Shown here: positions 1-12,040 of the stretch, in pieces | Position numbering within the stretch: position 1 is the first letter of the stretch | How the letters are laid out: each line of letters opens with the position of its first letter | From: Juglans regia | Lineage: Eukaryota; Streptophyta; Magnoliopsida; Fagales; Juglandaceae | Length of the DNA: 64,000 nucleotides | Reading direction: 5' to 3' | Assembly: GCF_001411555.2 (NCBI RefSeq) | Contig: NC_049901.1 | Coordinates: forward strand, 15,601,190-15,665,189 | Translations under genes and position numbers: made by a program | The notes under the pieces: generated by a model | Databases searched by the model: none | The model's input: the letters and a program-made list of their open reading frames with translations, nothing else | Told to the model about the DNA's origin: nothing

Positions 1-698
1 CACCACAAGATGTCAAGTGTTCCCTCCCCAAAGAACTAGAATCACTCGATTATCACAACCGTTACAGAACAAATCTCCCAATACGACGTGAGAAGTTAAT
101 GCCAGTAAAGAACGGAGCCATATTGCAGAAATCGAAGGGGCGACATTTAATGAGGAAACGTGACTGACACTATACTGCCACGTATGCAAAATACAAATGG
201 TCACCCAGCATGCGACCAAGCAAGCCGGGAAGTTAACAGGGTGCAAACGAAGGAGGTGGTGAGAAGAATTCTTCCCGGACTCTTCCAGAAAGAATTAGTG
301 GGGTAACTATACAAGATTTATCCTTATTACTTAGAGCTTGCTAGGTTTTCTAAGTATCACCTGGCCTAAGGGCATTGAATAGTCAACAAGGTGGGAAAGC
401 CTGACGATCTGAGGCCGCTCTCAGAACCTGGAAATTTGAACCAAAAAAAAAAAAGGAAAAGAAGAGGAAGAAAGGAAAAATCAAACAACAACGAACGAAA
501 GCGGCAGTTAAACGCACTGATTTGTCTCCTTAAAAAAAAAAAAGGCAAAGGTGAAGGCATGGCAAGTAAAGATATGTGCATTGATTAGTATATCTCTATG
601 TACATGTTGTTGAACAACAAAATGCGGATACATGTGTAAAAAAAAAAAAGGGAAAAAAAAAGAAAAAGAGAAAGTACAACGAAACTCATAAAATCCCT

Positions 699-3108
699 AA
701 GTTTCAGAGCTAGGAGCATCGGTCTTAGCATCAATAGAAGCGGGGTTGCCCGACTCAACGGCCGCAGGAACAAGGTTGGCCGGATCCACTAACATCGGCA
801 AGGATACAGTTGAATCAAGAAATGCGTTCGGCATCTCACCCCTCCCCAAATCACAGTTGGATTTAAAGGATACCTCGTTGGTAGGAATATCACCATGTGC
901 AAGTCGCTGAAGGTACCTGGTGAAAGACCTTGAACTCAGCTCCAGACTCTGGAGAAGAAATGACCGCATTGATTTATGGCCCTCAGCAATCCCGCCCACG
1001 CCTTATCATGAAGCGTCGAGAACCACTTTAGCTGCTTTTGTAAGGAGAGGTTGGCATCCTGAAGATTTGTGTGCAGCTGTCCCAACCGGTCAATTTCTTT
1101 CGACAATTGCCTCTTCTCCTCCCGCTCTTAGAAAAGCCAGCATGTAGACTTTGGTTAAGTTGCTCCAGCTGGGTCTTCTCCAATTATCACTTCTGCTTGT
1201 GCTTCCGTTGGCGATGCTTCTACTTCTTCGTTCTTTTGGGCTCGGTTGAGCCTCCAATTCTCAAGTTTGAGCTTCAGCTGTTCATTCTCCTCCCTGTCGC
1301 TAAGGGTGCGGTCCAAGCTTTCTTGAGCGGCTACCTCCTGATCATCCACGATAAAAGCCGCAAGCTAAAAAGCACTTTGGCAACGTAAAGGCACAGCTGA
1401 GAAAGGAACAATCAAACTTCATGGAAGAAAGACGACAGGCATTCGACAACCTAGCCAATAGCTTCCTCCCGGCTCCCCTCCATGGCCAGCTGGGACAAAG
1501 AAGGGAGGGCCTCCGCAAGACCCACGAATTCAGGAGGATCCCTAGAAACCTCGGGAGGGGCGGGCGGTCCCTCACTCAAAAGCCCTGGGAGGGGGCCGAC
1601 TGTAGCTTCTGGAGGAAAATTTTTTACCTTTGGACATTCGGCCCGAGTGAGCGATTCCTCATGCGGAACCTCACTAATTGCATCACCTACAGAGTTGCCA
1701 CTTGCGAAAGGCTAAACCTGGATGAGCAGATCAATGACCGAACCTCTCAAACCATCGTCAACCTGAATAGGATTCATTGGACTCCCGAGGACTTCAACAT
1801 GCAGAAAAGATCAACCTCCAATGCAATCTTCTACCTCCGCACGGTTGCTGGAAGAAGCTTCCCCCCTTATCAGCCGCCTCGAGAGAGTGACTCCCAACGG
1901 TCGAAAAAGGTGAGGAAGGGGGAGAGATCCAAGAAGAAGAATAATGCCCCTCACCAAGAGGGGAAGACGCAAAAATACTCTCAAGAAGGGGGCCCATCTC
2001 AACCCTGGGCGCTTCACCAATCATTGCAAGAAGGGGCACCACGGGGGAACAACCCACCGGTTTGCCCGTTACGACTAGCGCAAGGGCTGCCTCAGTAATC
2101 AGATGGCTAGCTTCCAAAGTAGCCGTTTCTTGCATCGAAGGGACCTGAACCCCGGGAAGAAGTCTGTCCTCAGCCTGAACAATCTCCCGACGGGCTTTCT
2201 TCTCTTTATCTGGAGGAGGAAGGTCCGAGGAGCACTTCCGTAGTGGAGCAACCTGTGGCCGCATAGCCATTGGCCTATCACCAGTAGGAATGTGTCTCAG
2301 GGGAGGCAAAGAACTCTCCAGACTCTCTTCGGAAAGGAGGACCTTGGAATGAACACCGTAAGGATGTTTTTGCACCCATTCTTACACGATCGCAAGACGC
2401 TTCGATTGATAAAGAGTGGTTGTTGGATGCACGACCCTATCCTCCAAAATCTTTCCCTAATCTGTATGTATGGGAAAATCCAGGCGGTTCACCTGGCCCA
2501 CTGGAAACTCCCAACCACGGCCAGAAACAAAGAAGAATTTGGGGAACCAGTCTTTTACCTTGTGGTACCGTTGCTCCAAGGTAACCAGGGCATGAGACGC
2601 CTTGAAGCTACATACATTACCCTTTAGGCGCAGCACCCTGTGGGCAAGGAGAAACTCATGGCCAGTGAGGTCCGAGTCGTCCGGGTAGGATTCCAACAAA
2701 GCTCATCGTCAGGTAATACTACAACAAATCAATAACTGCCAGGCGTTCAGTTGCAATTGGGAAGGGGCCAAACTAAGGCGGTCCAGAAGGTCACGAATGG
2801 GGAGAGGAAATGATAATCTCAAACCGCATGAAAACATAGACGAATATAGGGCTACCTTATTGGAGTGGCCCTCTGCATCAACGACACCCTTGTCGGGGCC
2901 AGGAACTCCAAAGAAAACTAAATACTGGTACTCGATAGGTGAAGGCTGAAGATGCCAATGTTGACTTGTCTGTAGTCAAGTGCCATCCGCTACCCAAAAA
3001 CACTGGCCCAACATCGATAGGAATGTTGGGTTGAATAGATTTTTTGAAAGCCATCACTACCTGAGTGCGAAGTAACAGAGGAGACTGGTTGAAGAGAAGA
3101 AAAATCAA
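699..3108 (-). pseudogene. Degenerate antisense ORF, gypsy-type transposon protein (Transposase_28-like)
   Basis: Read on the - strand, the remnant starts near 3053 (MAFKKSIQPN) and ends at a stop near 699. Recognisable blocks are a segment with FSCGLRLSFPLPIRDLL and APSQLQLNAW (about 2840-2725), then SYPDDSDLTGHEFLLAHRV and KDWFPKFFFVSGRGWEFP (2690-2490). A Pro/Ser-rich linker (2375-1794), a Glu/Lys-rich coiled-coil-like stretch (1349-1155) and a C-terminal block (999-699) follow. The WFP.FFFVSGRGWEFP and LRLPFP-type blocks are what I know from the plant 'putative gypsy type transposon' family. The reading frame is broken by a frameshift near 2930, a stop near 2718 and more breaks downstream, so no intact protein can be made. 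The family assignment is from memory of motifs. Confidence 0.6.
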
Positions 3109-3119
3109 GAAGACAAGAA

Positions 3120-4094
3120 TGTCAGATAATCACAATGTATCAGGAAGAAGTCAGGTCCCACTCCCACGTTTTATAAAAGAAGGTGACGGTTAGACTCTTA
3201 TAAATTGTGACAACTAGGGTACTCGCCGCTTCGATTTCAAGAACTGCAGTTCACGAAACAACATCAACATGAAAAGACGCTTGATAGCCCTTCATTAATG
3301 AGTTTGAAAAGATGTGATGAAAATGTGAGCCCATCATGGAAAGACGCCGTCACGAGTGACCAACCCACAGGGGCTTCCTGGACGACATATAGCCTAAATA
3401 GAGTGCCCGGCCTTGGAAGGAAGGCAAGATTAAATCATGAAAAATTCTCACAAGATGAGAATTTCCCCCTCAAGGCCCAGCCAAGCCTGGCCCGGGATGA
3501 AAAGCCACAAATTTGGCCCACTAGGAGACTCATCTGTAGGTGACCTACAGGGGGATGGTGCAACAGGGGATGTGACTGGTCGATCTGAGGTCCCTTGGAT
3601 AGTGTCCAGTCATCGAGTGCCCACTCACACGGCAGTCGTGACAGTTGTTGATCTACTAACAGAGGAAGCATGAACGAACCAAGAGAAATGCAGACTAAAA
3701 GGAGAAGGTTGGAGAACCACGCCGCATTAATGGCTTTGCCACCCTGACGACACGCCACATTAATGAGGTCGTCGCAGAGTCATGCCGCATTTAAAGATTC
3801 TAACAAAATGAAAAGTACGAGAAACCGAGACTTCAGAAAAGCAGGAATGATCTGCTCTTTAGACCTGTCGTATAATTAGTTGATCCAAGGTATGAGGAAA
3901 CTTTCTCCGATTCCTAGACTTTCTTACTTATTTACTACACTCCAAGAACATTTACTGTCTTTGGCGTCGGATGCTCGTCGGCTCCAAGGCCGCCCTTTTA
4001 AAGCCATAGTATATTCTTCTCTGTGCAGGACTTGTTTTTGAAAACCTGAGTAGTTGGAGTTTGGCTCAAGGGTGTGCGAAACACAACGTTAACA
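3120..4094 (+). repeat. Probable 3' LTR of the Tat-like element
   Basis: A purine-rich run (about 3088-3119, GAGAAGAAAAATCAAGAAG and on) could be the polypurine tract; TG follows it at 3120. The right end is GTTAACA at 4094. TATA-like and promoter-like sequence lies at 3170-3180 and 3870-3880. The last about 55 bases resemble the LTR terminus of the 34622-39348 element. The right end is well supported by that similarity. The left end is inference from the purine run only. No matching 5' LTR is in the window. Confidence 0.45.
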
Positions 4095-6824
4095 CCAACC
4101 ATTTAGGATTTCGCTAGGGTTGAAACCCTTTTTGGTTCGGCACAATTTGGTTGATCTCAGGTGGAGATGGAAAACAAGGTTTTACTTAGGTGGCATGATC
4201 TCACACTTTGATTCCTTCACAATCTATCTCATGGTTCCTCTGTGCTAAGTGTCCAATACTATTCACCAAGTATCGCTAAAAGCCTGCCAAGTGCCCAAAT
4301 AAAATTTTTCTAATCTAATTTGGACATTCCACACTATGATTTTGAAAACACTACACTATATGCTACTATAGGGGTTACTATTCACTCCGGGAAATTGAAA
4401 AATAAATTTTGCACTAAAAAATCCTAAATATTCATACAAACCTAACTGTGCAATTCATTTATTGAAATTCAATCTCGAAGTGCCTCGAAATATGCAAAAC
4501 GTGTTTTCAAACAAGATTTTCGTCTGAAAACTAAAAATTAGATTATTGCGCCATAAAATCCTAAATAATGAACTGGGTCTAATGGCTTAGACCATAACTC
4601 AATCTGACACTTTTAACTACATCAAATAAATAAAATCACACTTCTAGCATTATAGTGAGTGATAACTCTGGCTATGCTGACAGACTAAAACTATGACACC
4701 AATATAAGAGAATATACGAAAAAGAAACTATCAAGAGAATATTATTATAACATAACATAATAAAAAATCTCATATCTGATTGCACCAAAAGATCTTCAAC
4801 GGGAGAGTTTTTGTTTTTAAAACATCTACTCCAAGTATTATCTTCTGACGGTGGAAAACCAACTAAATTCATAGCACACTACACAAATATTACATGACAA
4901 CTTCTAATTTATTGTACACTCATATTGTACACTCATGTTGTAAGAGGATTAAAAAATAAACACTAGACCATGCTAATCCGCAGTTATCCGTAATTGTATC
5001 ATCTAAGTGGAGTGAACTCATCTTTATGTGAATTCGATATGTTGGGCAGGTGTTGTTGAAGTCACGTTAAATACATATCGAGAGAATAAACTTTAGTAGA
5101 TTTGTACCTTATGTTGGGCAAGTGGTGTTTGGATTCATCGTACTTTCCGTAGTGGAGTTTTAAATAGATTTATAGTTTTTAATATTATTTGGGATCTTAG
5201 TGTTGATTTCGAAGTTATGAATATTATTTATTGTGTCGGTGGTGTGGCCATAGTGGTATACTTTAATTTTAAGTATTATTTGTGGTGGTGGTGATGTCAT
5301 AGATTCATGATGGCGAACTTTGTTGTTTTGAATATTATTAATGGTTATGAATTTGTGGTGTTGGTTTTTAGTATGTTTTTTTTTTCCTATTTTGTATCAT
5401 ATTTTGATTCATGTACATGCAAATTTGAGCCATAATAAGATTTGACTAAAAGAAAAGAACACATTGTTTTATACCAACATTAGAATATTATTAAAACATA
5501 ATGGAATAAATAAATTCATATCTCTATTATACTAATATAAGATCTTCAATGGGGCCACCCTTTCAAAAAAGAATATCACTAACCAACCATTTTCAACACA
5601 GAATAAAGAAAACCAAATTTCTTTTTTGAAAAATGGTAAAGGAAATGAAGAAACTATAACATATAATATGAACTCAAAGTATAGTACGCCCTAAGTTGCC
5701 CCCCAATCTCTTCATACTTGGTTGGAATGAGCAGAGTAAATTCTACTAAACAGAGTTCCCTCCTAAAATAATGCTTTCACAGGTAGAAACTCGTATACAA
5801 AATTTATTATACAACAGAGGATTTCTATCATAATTTCAAATTAAAGATGAACTTTTCAACATGTTTATAAGATTTTATCTCATCTTAACATTAATGTTTG
5901 GTTGCATAAATAGTAGAGAGAGAGAGTATAGCTTGCCCCACTCAACTACTGCTAATTCGAACATCAGCCTCGTTGATGTTATGTTGAATACTTAGGAATT
6001 ATTTTTGCACCCACAAGTAAATTTACACCAAACAAAGAAGATGAATAGCATAGGAAATCATCAAGCATAAAGTTACTATAAAACAAAATCAATGGCACAT
6101 TTACCATCCTCTTCTTCTTCGGAGTTAAAAGCTACCACCAATGTCGTTGAAGCACTGCCTTTTTCTTCGCACACCCCATTAACAGCTACAGTGTTTTTTT
6201 ATAGGTTTTCTGCAAATTAAAAAAGACAATATATAGAATCGGTGAGATTGCAACTCAAGAATTAAGCAACCAAAATTGTTCAAAGAGATTATATCACACT
6301 CTTTTATCTTGCTGCTTGTCCATGAGTTGGTTTCCTGCAAGGTAAGAATATTGTTAGACGAGCATGTGACTTTGGAGAGAGAGAGAGAGAGAGAGAGAGC
6401 GCTTGCATGGACATTCCCTTCAAGAACCGAACATCCCAAGTTGGTAACCAGATAAGTAAATATAGAGCACCATGACTCATTCGGATGACGCTTTGGTCAC
6501 AACATTGAACTATGGGTTTCAAACCTCTCTATTCATAAGTTGTGAGAGATGCATTCGTAAAAAGTAGAATGACGATATACACAGTATGTATGTAAGTAAT
6601 GGTGTGTTCATATAGTTATAAATACCTAAATGAGATTTCTTCCTGAAGAATTTGGAGTTATTGAATTGCACTTCAATAAGAGAATTACATAAGAACAAAG
6701 AGATTGACCCCACTAAAATTTTCATCCAACTAACTAATGTCAAGAAACCATAGAAGACAATCCTTGAAGGGACGATAAAATTGAAAAATCAAATCAGGAA
6801 TTTTCCAAAACCATTTACTCATCT
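4095..6824. other. Intergenic, no gene recognised
   Basis: AT-rich sequence without a recognisable coding exon on either strand. It contains a (GA)n run at 6375-6399 and several poly-A/T tracts. Short open frames on the - strand (6179-6743) have low-complexity or non-descript translations and overlap the (GA)n run, so they are not called as genes. Confidence 0.5.
6375..6399. repeat. (GA)n microsatellite
   Basis: About 12 uninterrupted GA units. Confidence 0.9.
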
Positions 6825-7218
6825 CTAGAAACTATGTACTTTGCAACATCAGCACATCAAGCATGCTTATATGCTTTCTCATTAGGGATATAAATAGAAA
6901 ATTCCTACTCAAAAGCCATAACAAGCTCTAACCTGTCCAAGTTGTCCAGCCTTGAGTCTTTTTGAAGTGTTTTAAGTGAGAAAGCATTAATTTTCTTTGA
7001 TCATGGGCTAAATTTTGTGAAGCATGTACAGTATAATTTGTGATTTTTTGTTTCTGCTAAAGTTTAAGGACACATAACACAGTCTATAATAACTTTGGAA
7101 GACAACTATCAATTACCTTAGAAGCTTCGATTTTATCAAATTTCTTAAGCAGTTCAAGCACTCGGTCCGTTATTTGATCATGGCTGGTTGTTGTTGATGA
7201 GCACATTCCAATTGTCAG
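6825..7218 (-). pseudogene. Mitochondrial-type acyl carrier protein pseudogene, two exons visible
   Basis: The family carries acyl chains on a phosphopantetheine arm attached to the Ser of a conserved DSLD motif. On the - strand, an exon at 7218-7117 (acceptor AG at 7220-7219, donor GTAATT at 7116-7111) is 34 codons and contains HDQITDRVLELLKKFDKIEA, the first ACP helix. A second exon, about 6970-6825, reads QKDSRLDNLDRLELVMAFE, then a stop, then EFSIYIPNEKA, another stop and CADVAKYIVSRDE before the final TAA. Mutations that kill it are Ser to Asn at the attachment site (LDNLD), the TAG after AFE and a TGA before CADV. Because the intron is kept, this is a duplicated-gene remnant and not a processed copy. 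The exon for the targeting sequence was not found. The closest type I recall is plant mtACP3-like. Confidence 0.8.
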
Positions 7219-7571
7219 CTAATAACCAACTTTCAACTGATACCCCCACCCTTACATGCTTCAAGATGAAATTTCTTATACTTTGCATTTTCAGATAACT
7301 GAGAAAGCAGAAAAAACTAAGTCAATACAACTCTGTTCCAATATGAAGCACACATTATATTATAGAAAGGATATGGGTATCTGAACAACAACTGGTTGAT
7401 AACAAGAGTGGAATGAAGAAAGGAACTCATAAGTTTGAACCAATTAGGAAGGTTCTCAACATCTAAAGTGCTCATTTTATTCTTTGTAAGTGCATCTACA
7501 ATGCTCATATTATGCAAGTAAATGATGTTTGTAGTTATGACAAACTAGACTTCGCTCAGACTCATACTCTC

Positions 7572-7612
7572 TTCAATAGTAGATCTTGGACATTCAATCA
7601 AGTTGCTTTTCG
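7572..7612. repeat. Short dispersed repeat, copy A (partner at 10105-10147)
   Basis: The core CAATAGTAGATCTTGGACAT followed by TCAATCAAGTTG recurs about 2.5 kb downstream with a handful of substitutions. The family is unknown; it may be the end of a larger, undefined repeat. Confidence 0.6.
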
Positions 7613-7684
7613 ATCAAGGAAATCAAAACACAGATACTACAAATAGAGATGTGTTTAGAACTAAAAAGGGAGTCAGAAACACCT

Positions 7685-8098
7685 CTAGATTGTTGCAGAG
7701 GAACAAGAAAGAACAAAATAGAAATATGAAAAATAAAAATAAAAAGAAAGCCTAACTTGTGAAACGAATTTGCTGTGGGAATAACTAATAAGGGAGGAGA
7801 ACAGGGGAGCTTGTACCGTTCCTGTGGGTTCTTGAAGTATGTCTTCAACCCCTGAGACTGCACATTCATTGCGGATGAAGACAATGTCATGCACCATGGA
7901 CATCACCACCTTCAATGCCGACGTCAACACCTTGTTTCCATAGTCGTTGTTCCCGTTGTGCAACATTTGTCCTTGTGTAAAATCTTTCGTGCTGTGACAT
8001 TTTCGATTATGTATGTCAAAATCGTTGTGCAAGATCATTTCCATAGCCATTATTCCTGCTGCATTCACGCTCTCTTTGTGCAAAATCGTCTCTGACAT
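7685..8098 (-). other. Unrecognised 137-codon open frame
   Basis: An ATG-initiated frame on the - strand (MSETILHKESVNAAG...). The first about 110 residues have ordinary amino-acid composition. The last about 25 are hydrophobic and A/T-driven, as though the frame runs into intron or non-coding sequence; a GTTAGG that could be a splice donor lies near 7757-7752. It sits upstream of the ACP pseudogene on the same strand, but I see no targeting-peptide character and no domain. It could be a chance frame or a first exon of an unknown or decayed gene. Confidence 0.2.
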
Positions 8099-8159
8099 TT
8101 TTGTAGCTCTCTTTGATTTTATTGATTCATTTCTTCCAAGTCATTGTATTTCTCTCTCT

Positions 8160-10104
8160 CTTTAGAGACGATATTTTTAAATTTAGAGTATATTTGGAGG
8201 AGTATATTTAAAATTTAAGTTTTAAATTTTCTAGTTGTTAGCTTTCAACAATATTAGTAAAATAGGAAAAAAAATGCAAACCGCCATGTACACTTGTATT
8301 CATTTCACTGACTTGGGCCAAATTTGAGTGAAGATGAAAAAATTAAAAAAGATAAATAATAATGTTTTTTTTTTTCAATTATGTATAATTCCCATCAATT
8401 ATCAATATAAACTATTAAAATGACACCCTAGTTTAAAAAATGAGTTACCATGAAAATGAATGACATTGATGCGCTATAAAGCTTAAAAGAATCAAAATTT
8501 ACAAAAATAATGGTGAAAAACAATGCGTACGGTGCAATGTAGACAAACATTTTATAGACAAAAAGGTAATTTTGGCTTATATTATTTCCACTTGATCACA
8601 TATTCATATTGTATGGGGAAGTTTCGTACTTACTTTGTTAAAACATTTCACCAACATGTAATAATAAAGATAAGTGAGACCTCAATTTTTGGATAAAGAT
8701 AGATTTTTGTAGAGACTGGCAAAACCAATCTACTTTATAATAAAAATCAATCCACTGTTTAGATGACAAGTTATTAGAATTTAAATCTCACTTTTGTCAC
8801 TCCCAATGGTTTATGTATCCTAACCTTTAAAATACATTATTAAAATTTACTTTTTTTTTATTTTACACACTGACTTAATATATCATACATCAATTTATCT
8901 ATTTTTTTTTACATCATTTAAATGTTATATTATTTAATAATTTGTTAGAAAAAAAAATACAATGAGAGAGAAATTATTGTGGGAGATAAAGTACATGAAA
9001 AGAGAAAATAAATAAAATATTTTTAAATTTGTATACAATTCATGCTACATATAATTGAACACTGTAACAAAATAGAAAATAAATTTAAAAATACATAATC
9101 TGTTGGGGGCAATTTTGATATACTTTTCTTCAAGTTTTACTTAAAAAGGAATGCTCGTAAAATGTAAATCTCACTTTTGGCCCTTAGATATCTTTGAGGA
9201 TTTTATCTCATTAATTAATTGAATTTTTAATAATGCGTTACAATTTCCAGAGCGCCATAGATGCATATTAGAGGGAGAAAATTTGGCTTTTGATAATTTA
9301 AATGCATCTAGCATAGCTCAAAAGTATATAGTTCACAAGCTCAAAGGTTGCCTTAACGAATACTCTAAAGAAAAAAAAAAATTATTTCTTCGAAGAGCAA
9401 GAAAGCCCCAAAATGGTCGACTACTTTTGAGTGGATGATAATGTTATTTGTTGAGGGTAAAATTAGTGCAAATGTTAAGCCCACTTAAAGTCGATGAATG
9501 ATTAAAACCCATTATGTTAGGATGGAATGGAGAAAGAGAAGATCTACAATGATAAAGAATTGATTAGACATAAAGTAAATATGTAACATAAAGCTGGAGG
9601 ATATGACATAAAGCAAGCAGAGTGGACTTGAAGAAGTGGAGAGGCAACATAGATATAAATTTGCTTCATTTGAAGCTGGGATCGACTTAGGAAGAGAAAG
9701 GAGAACCACAAGAGGGGCTAGACCACTTTTCCTAGAAACCTCCATGGAGAGATTGTAGAAAGTATAGTGAAGATAGAGAACTTGTATTAAACTCTATTTA
9801 TAGTAGATTTTACACCCAAAGACTTGTGGACATAGGCTTTAGTGTCATACTATGTAAATGCTTGTCTTCTTTATTTTTCTGTATTTCTCCATTTTCAATT
9901 ATACTATTATACATTTGAAATAGTTGAGTTGAAAAATTATACATACGAGGGTCATCTTACACTCATATGCGGCAAGTAAGGTCTAGCATGTGGAATCTAC
10001 TTGATCCATCACCAAAATACAAGAGGTTTTACCAGAAATACCAAAAGGCAAAAACCTACAGAAGAATATTAATCTCAAGTAGTTTTTAAGCATTGCAATG
10101 CCTG
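8160..10104. other. Intergenic, AT-rich
   Basis: No coding similarity was recognised on either strand. Poly-A/T runs are frequent. A 77-codon - strand frame at 9512-9745 ends in hydrophobic low-complexity residues and is not convincing. Confidence 0.5.
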
Positions 10105-10147
10105 TTTTCAATAGTAGATCCTGGACACTCGATCAAGTTGTTTATCG
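10105..10147. repeat. Short dispersed repeat, copy B (partner at 7572-7612)
   Basis: The core CAATAGTAGATCCTGGACAC then TCGATCAAGTTG matches copy A with a few transitions, consistent with two old insertions of the same element. Confidence 0.6.
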
Positions 10148-10572
10148 GGAACTTTCGGCTAAAGCGGCTTTGCTCCTCTTCTAATAGACAAATGATGGGA
10201 CTCGTGGGAACTAAGAGAAGCATTTGAAATCATTGAGATTTTAGTTCTTCTTTTCTCATTCACATGTCAAATTTGTGTAGAATAGCCCATTCATCTACAA
10301 AGACAACCAGAAAAACCCAAGAACCTTTGGCCCAAGGGAACCCAAAAGCCTTCATACAGAGTGTCAAATCCCGATAACAAATTAGGTAATTCAAAATTAC
10401 AGTCATCTCAGACTAAAAAAACGATTTTTTTTTAACACATTCAACATATTATTGCAGTGAGCCTCAAAATAATAAAAAAATATTACTATTTTAAATTTTT
10501 ATAATATAATAAATCTTAAAACAAATGGTGTGTTGACCCATCATGTTTGCAAGTAGCAAAATCGTGTTTATT

Positions 10573-11238
10573 CCAAGGGTGTAAATTTAAATTGGGAAAC
10601 CGAAAAATTAGTCCGGTCTTGAATTGGTCTGGTCCAGAACCAGTTCTTATATAATGAAAACCGACCGGATCCAGTCTGGTTTCAGTTCCATAATTTTCAA
10701 GACCGGACCGAACCGGACCGGTTGTAAAAATATATATATAAAAATTAATTTTATATATTATACAAAATATTTTTATATATATAAGTTTTATATACAATAT
10801 ATAATTATATATTAAATTTTTATATATAATATATATAATTATATATCATATATGAAATAATTTCATATTATAATTTATAAATTATAACATAAAATGTGAA
10901 TCTTAAATATGAATATTTGTAATTTGTTTGATCATATGTTATTAATATAATTATATATAAGATAATGTTATTATAATTTATAAAATAAAAATTTAATCTT
11001 AAAGATGAAAATTTAATTGATCATATGCTTTAAACATAATATATATATATATTAAATTATTAATAACATTCTATCATAAGAAATAACACTTTATTATATA
11101 TTTTTTACATTTAAAAAAAATCGGACTGGACTAAACCGAAAATCTGTAAAATCGGAGGTACCGGTTTAGGAGGGTAATCAGAGAGTAATCGGTTTTGAAA
11201 AATGTAAAACCGATACATACCGGTTCGGTCCTAGATTC
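10573..11238. mobile_element. Non-autonomous DNA-transposon-like element with CCGGTTCGG-type words
   Basis: A 666-bp block is bounded by a 25-base direct repeat (10548-10572 and 11239-11263, two mismatches, starting TGCAAGTA and ending CGTGTTTATT). Both edges (10600-10720 and 11120-11230) are packed with variants of ACCGGTT/GGTCCGGT/AACCGGACC, while the centre is almost pure A/T. Sequences with a CCAAGGGTGTAAAT-like end and such words are typical of hAT-like non-autonomous elements in plants. Clear terminal inverted repeats could not be read, and a 25-base flanking repeat is longer than a hAT target duplication, so the class is uncertain. Confidence 0.5.
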
Positions 11239-11893
11239 TGCAAGTAACAAAACCGTGTTTATTTTTAGAGTTTTGTTATTCATCCTCTCCACACACTACA
11301 CATCACATTTATTTTTATTTTATTCTTTCTAAACTAATTAAATTATGATACTCATCGTTCATACAACATGTATTTAGTAAGAGAAAAAAAAATTAAAAAT
11401 TAAAAATTTATGTATGGTATGTGGTGTGAGAATAATAAATAAAATTCTTCTTATTTTTATTACACGAAACATGTCATTATAATTACAATACTAATCTTGT
11501 AATGGGATGTATTCATATTTCAAAACTATCCAATTATTACTACATATGTCCGTTACTTATATTTTATAATTTCTCTCTTAGGAACAGTGAATGAAAATAA
11601 GTCGTTTTCCATAGCCTAACAAATACTCGATCCAACGAGGACCGCCTCTTATAATTAAGCAATAGATTATGTACTGAGAATGCGGCACGCAAAGCGGCAA
11701 AGGGTTTATTAGTGGATGATCCACGTTTGTGTGAATTATAAGGTGCGCTTCTTTTTTTATTTATTTTTATTATCGAGTTGAGTGGGGGGCAAATCTTGTA
11801 TTCATTCAGCATTTCTATAATGCACTATAATCATATAATTATAATGCAATCTACCACTCAAGAGTACGAAATTGGCATAAAGATGTTTTATGT

Positions 11894-12040
11894 CTAGTTT
11901 AGATATTGAGAATAGATATTTTTAAAATAACTCATTACTATTTATTATTTTATTATTATTTTTATTATATTTTTTATTATTATTCGATATTTTATCATTA
12001 CTATTTACAAAATATCTAAGAATACCTTACTTCCAAGCAT
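11894..12040. mobile_element. Small MITE-like element
   Basis: The left edge (AGTTTAGATATTGAGAATAG) and the inverted right edge (ATGCTTGGAAGTAAGGTATT) are partly complementary around an A/T-only centre, similar in style to the MITE at 23737-23950. The ends are approximate. Confidence 0.35.

Larger units (their letters stand above)
1..4094 (+). mobile_element. 3' portion of a decayed Ty3/gypsy element, Tat-like, with antisense ORF and 3' LTR
   Basis: The segment ends at GTTAACA (4088-4094), preceded by GGTGTGCGAAACAC. That ending matches the element-sense LTR terminus of the separate element at 34622-39348 (GGTGTGTGAAACACGACATT). A long - strand coding remnant (699-3108) resembles the 'putative gypsy-type transposon' protein that plant Tat-lineage elements carry antisense between pol and the 3' LTR. 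Gene order (antisense ORF, then LTR) and LTR orientation therefore fit the 3' end of a + strand Tat element. Positions 1-690 should hold the end of pol or a spacer, but no integrase motif could be read there; several A-rich tracts lie at 440-680. The element continues off the left edge. Confidence 0.6.

Noticed and set aside
1071..2627. Open frames of 105, 225 and 111 codons on the + strand
   Set aside because: They are on the strand opposite to the recognisable antisense-ORF remnant and read as its shadows.
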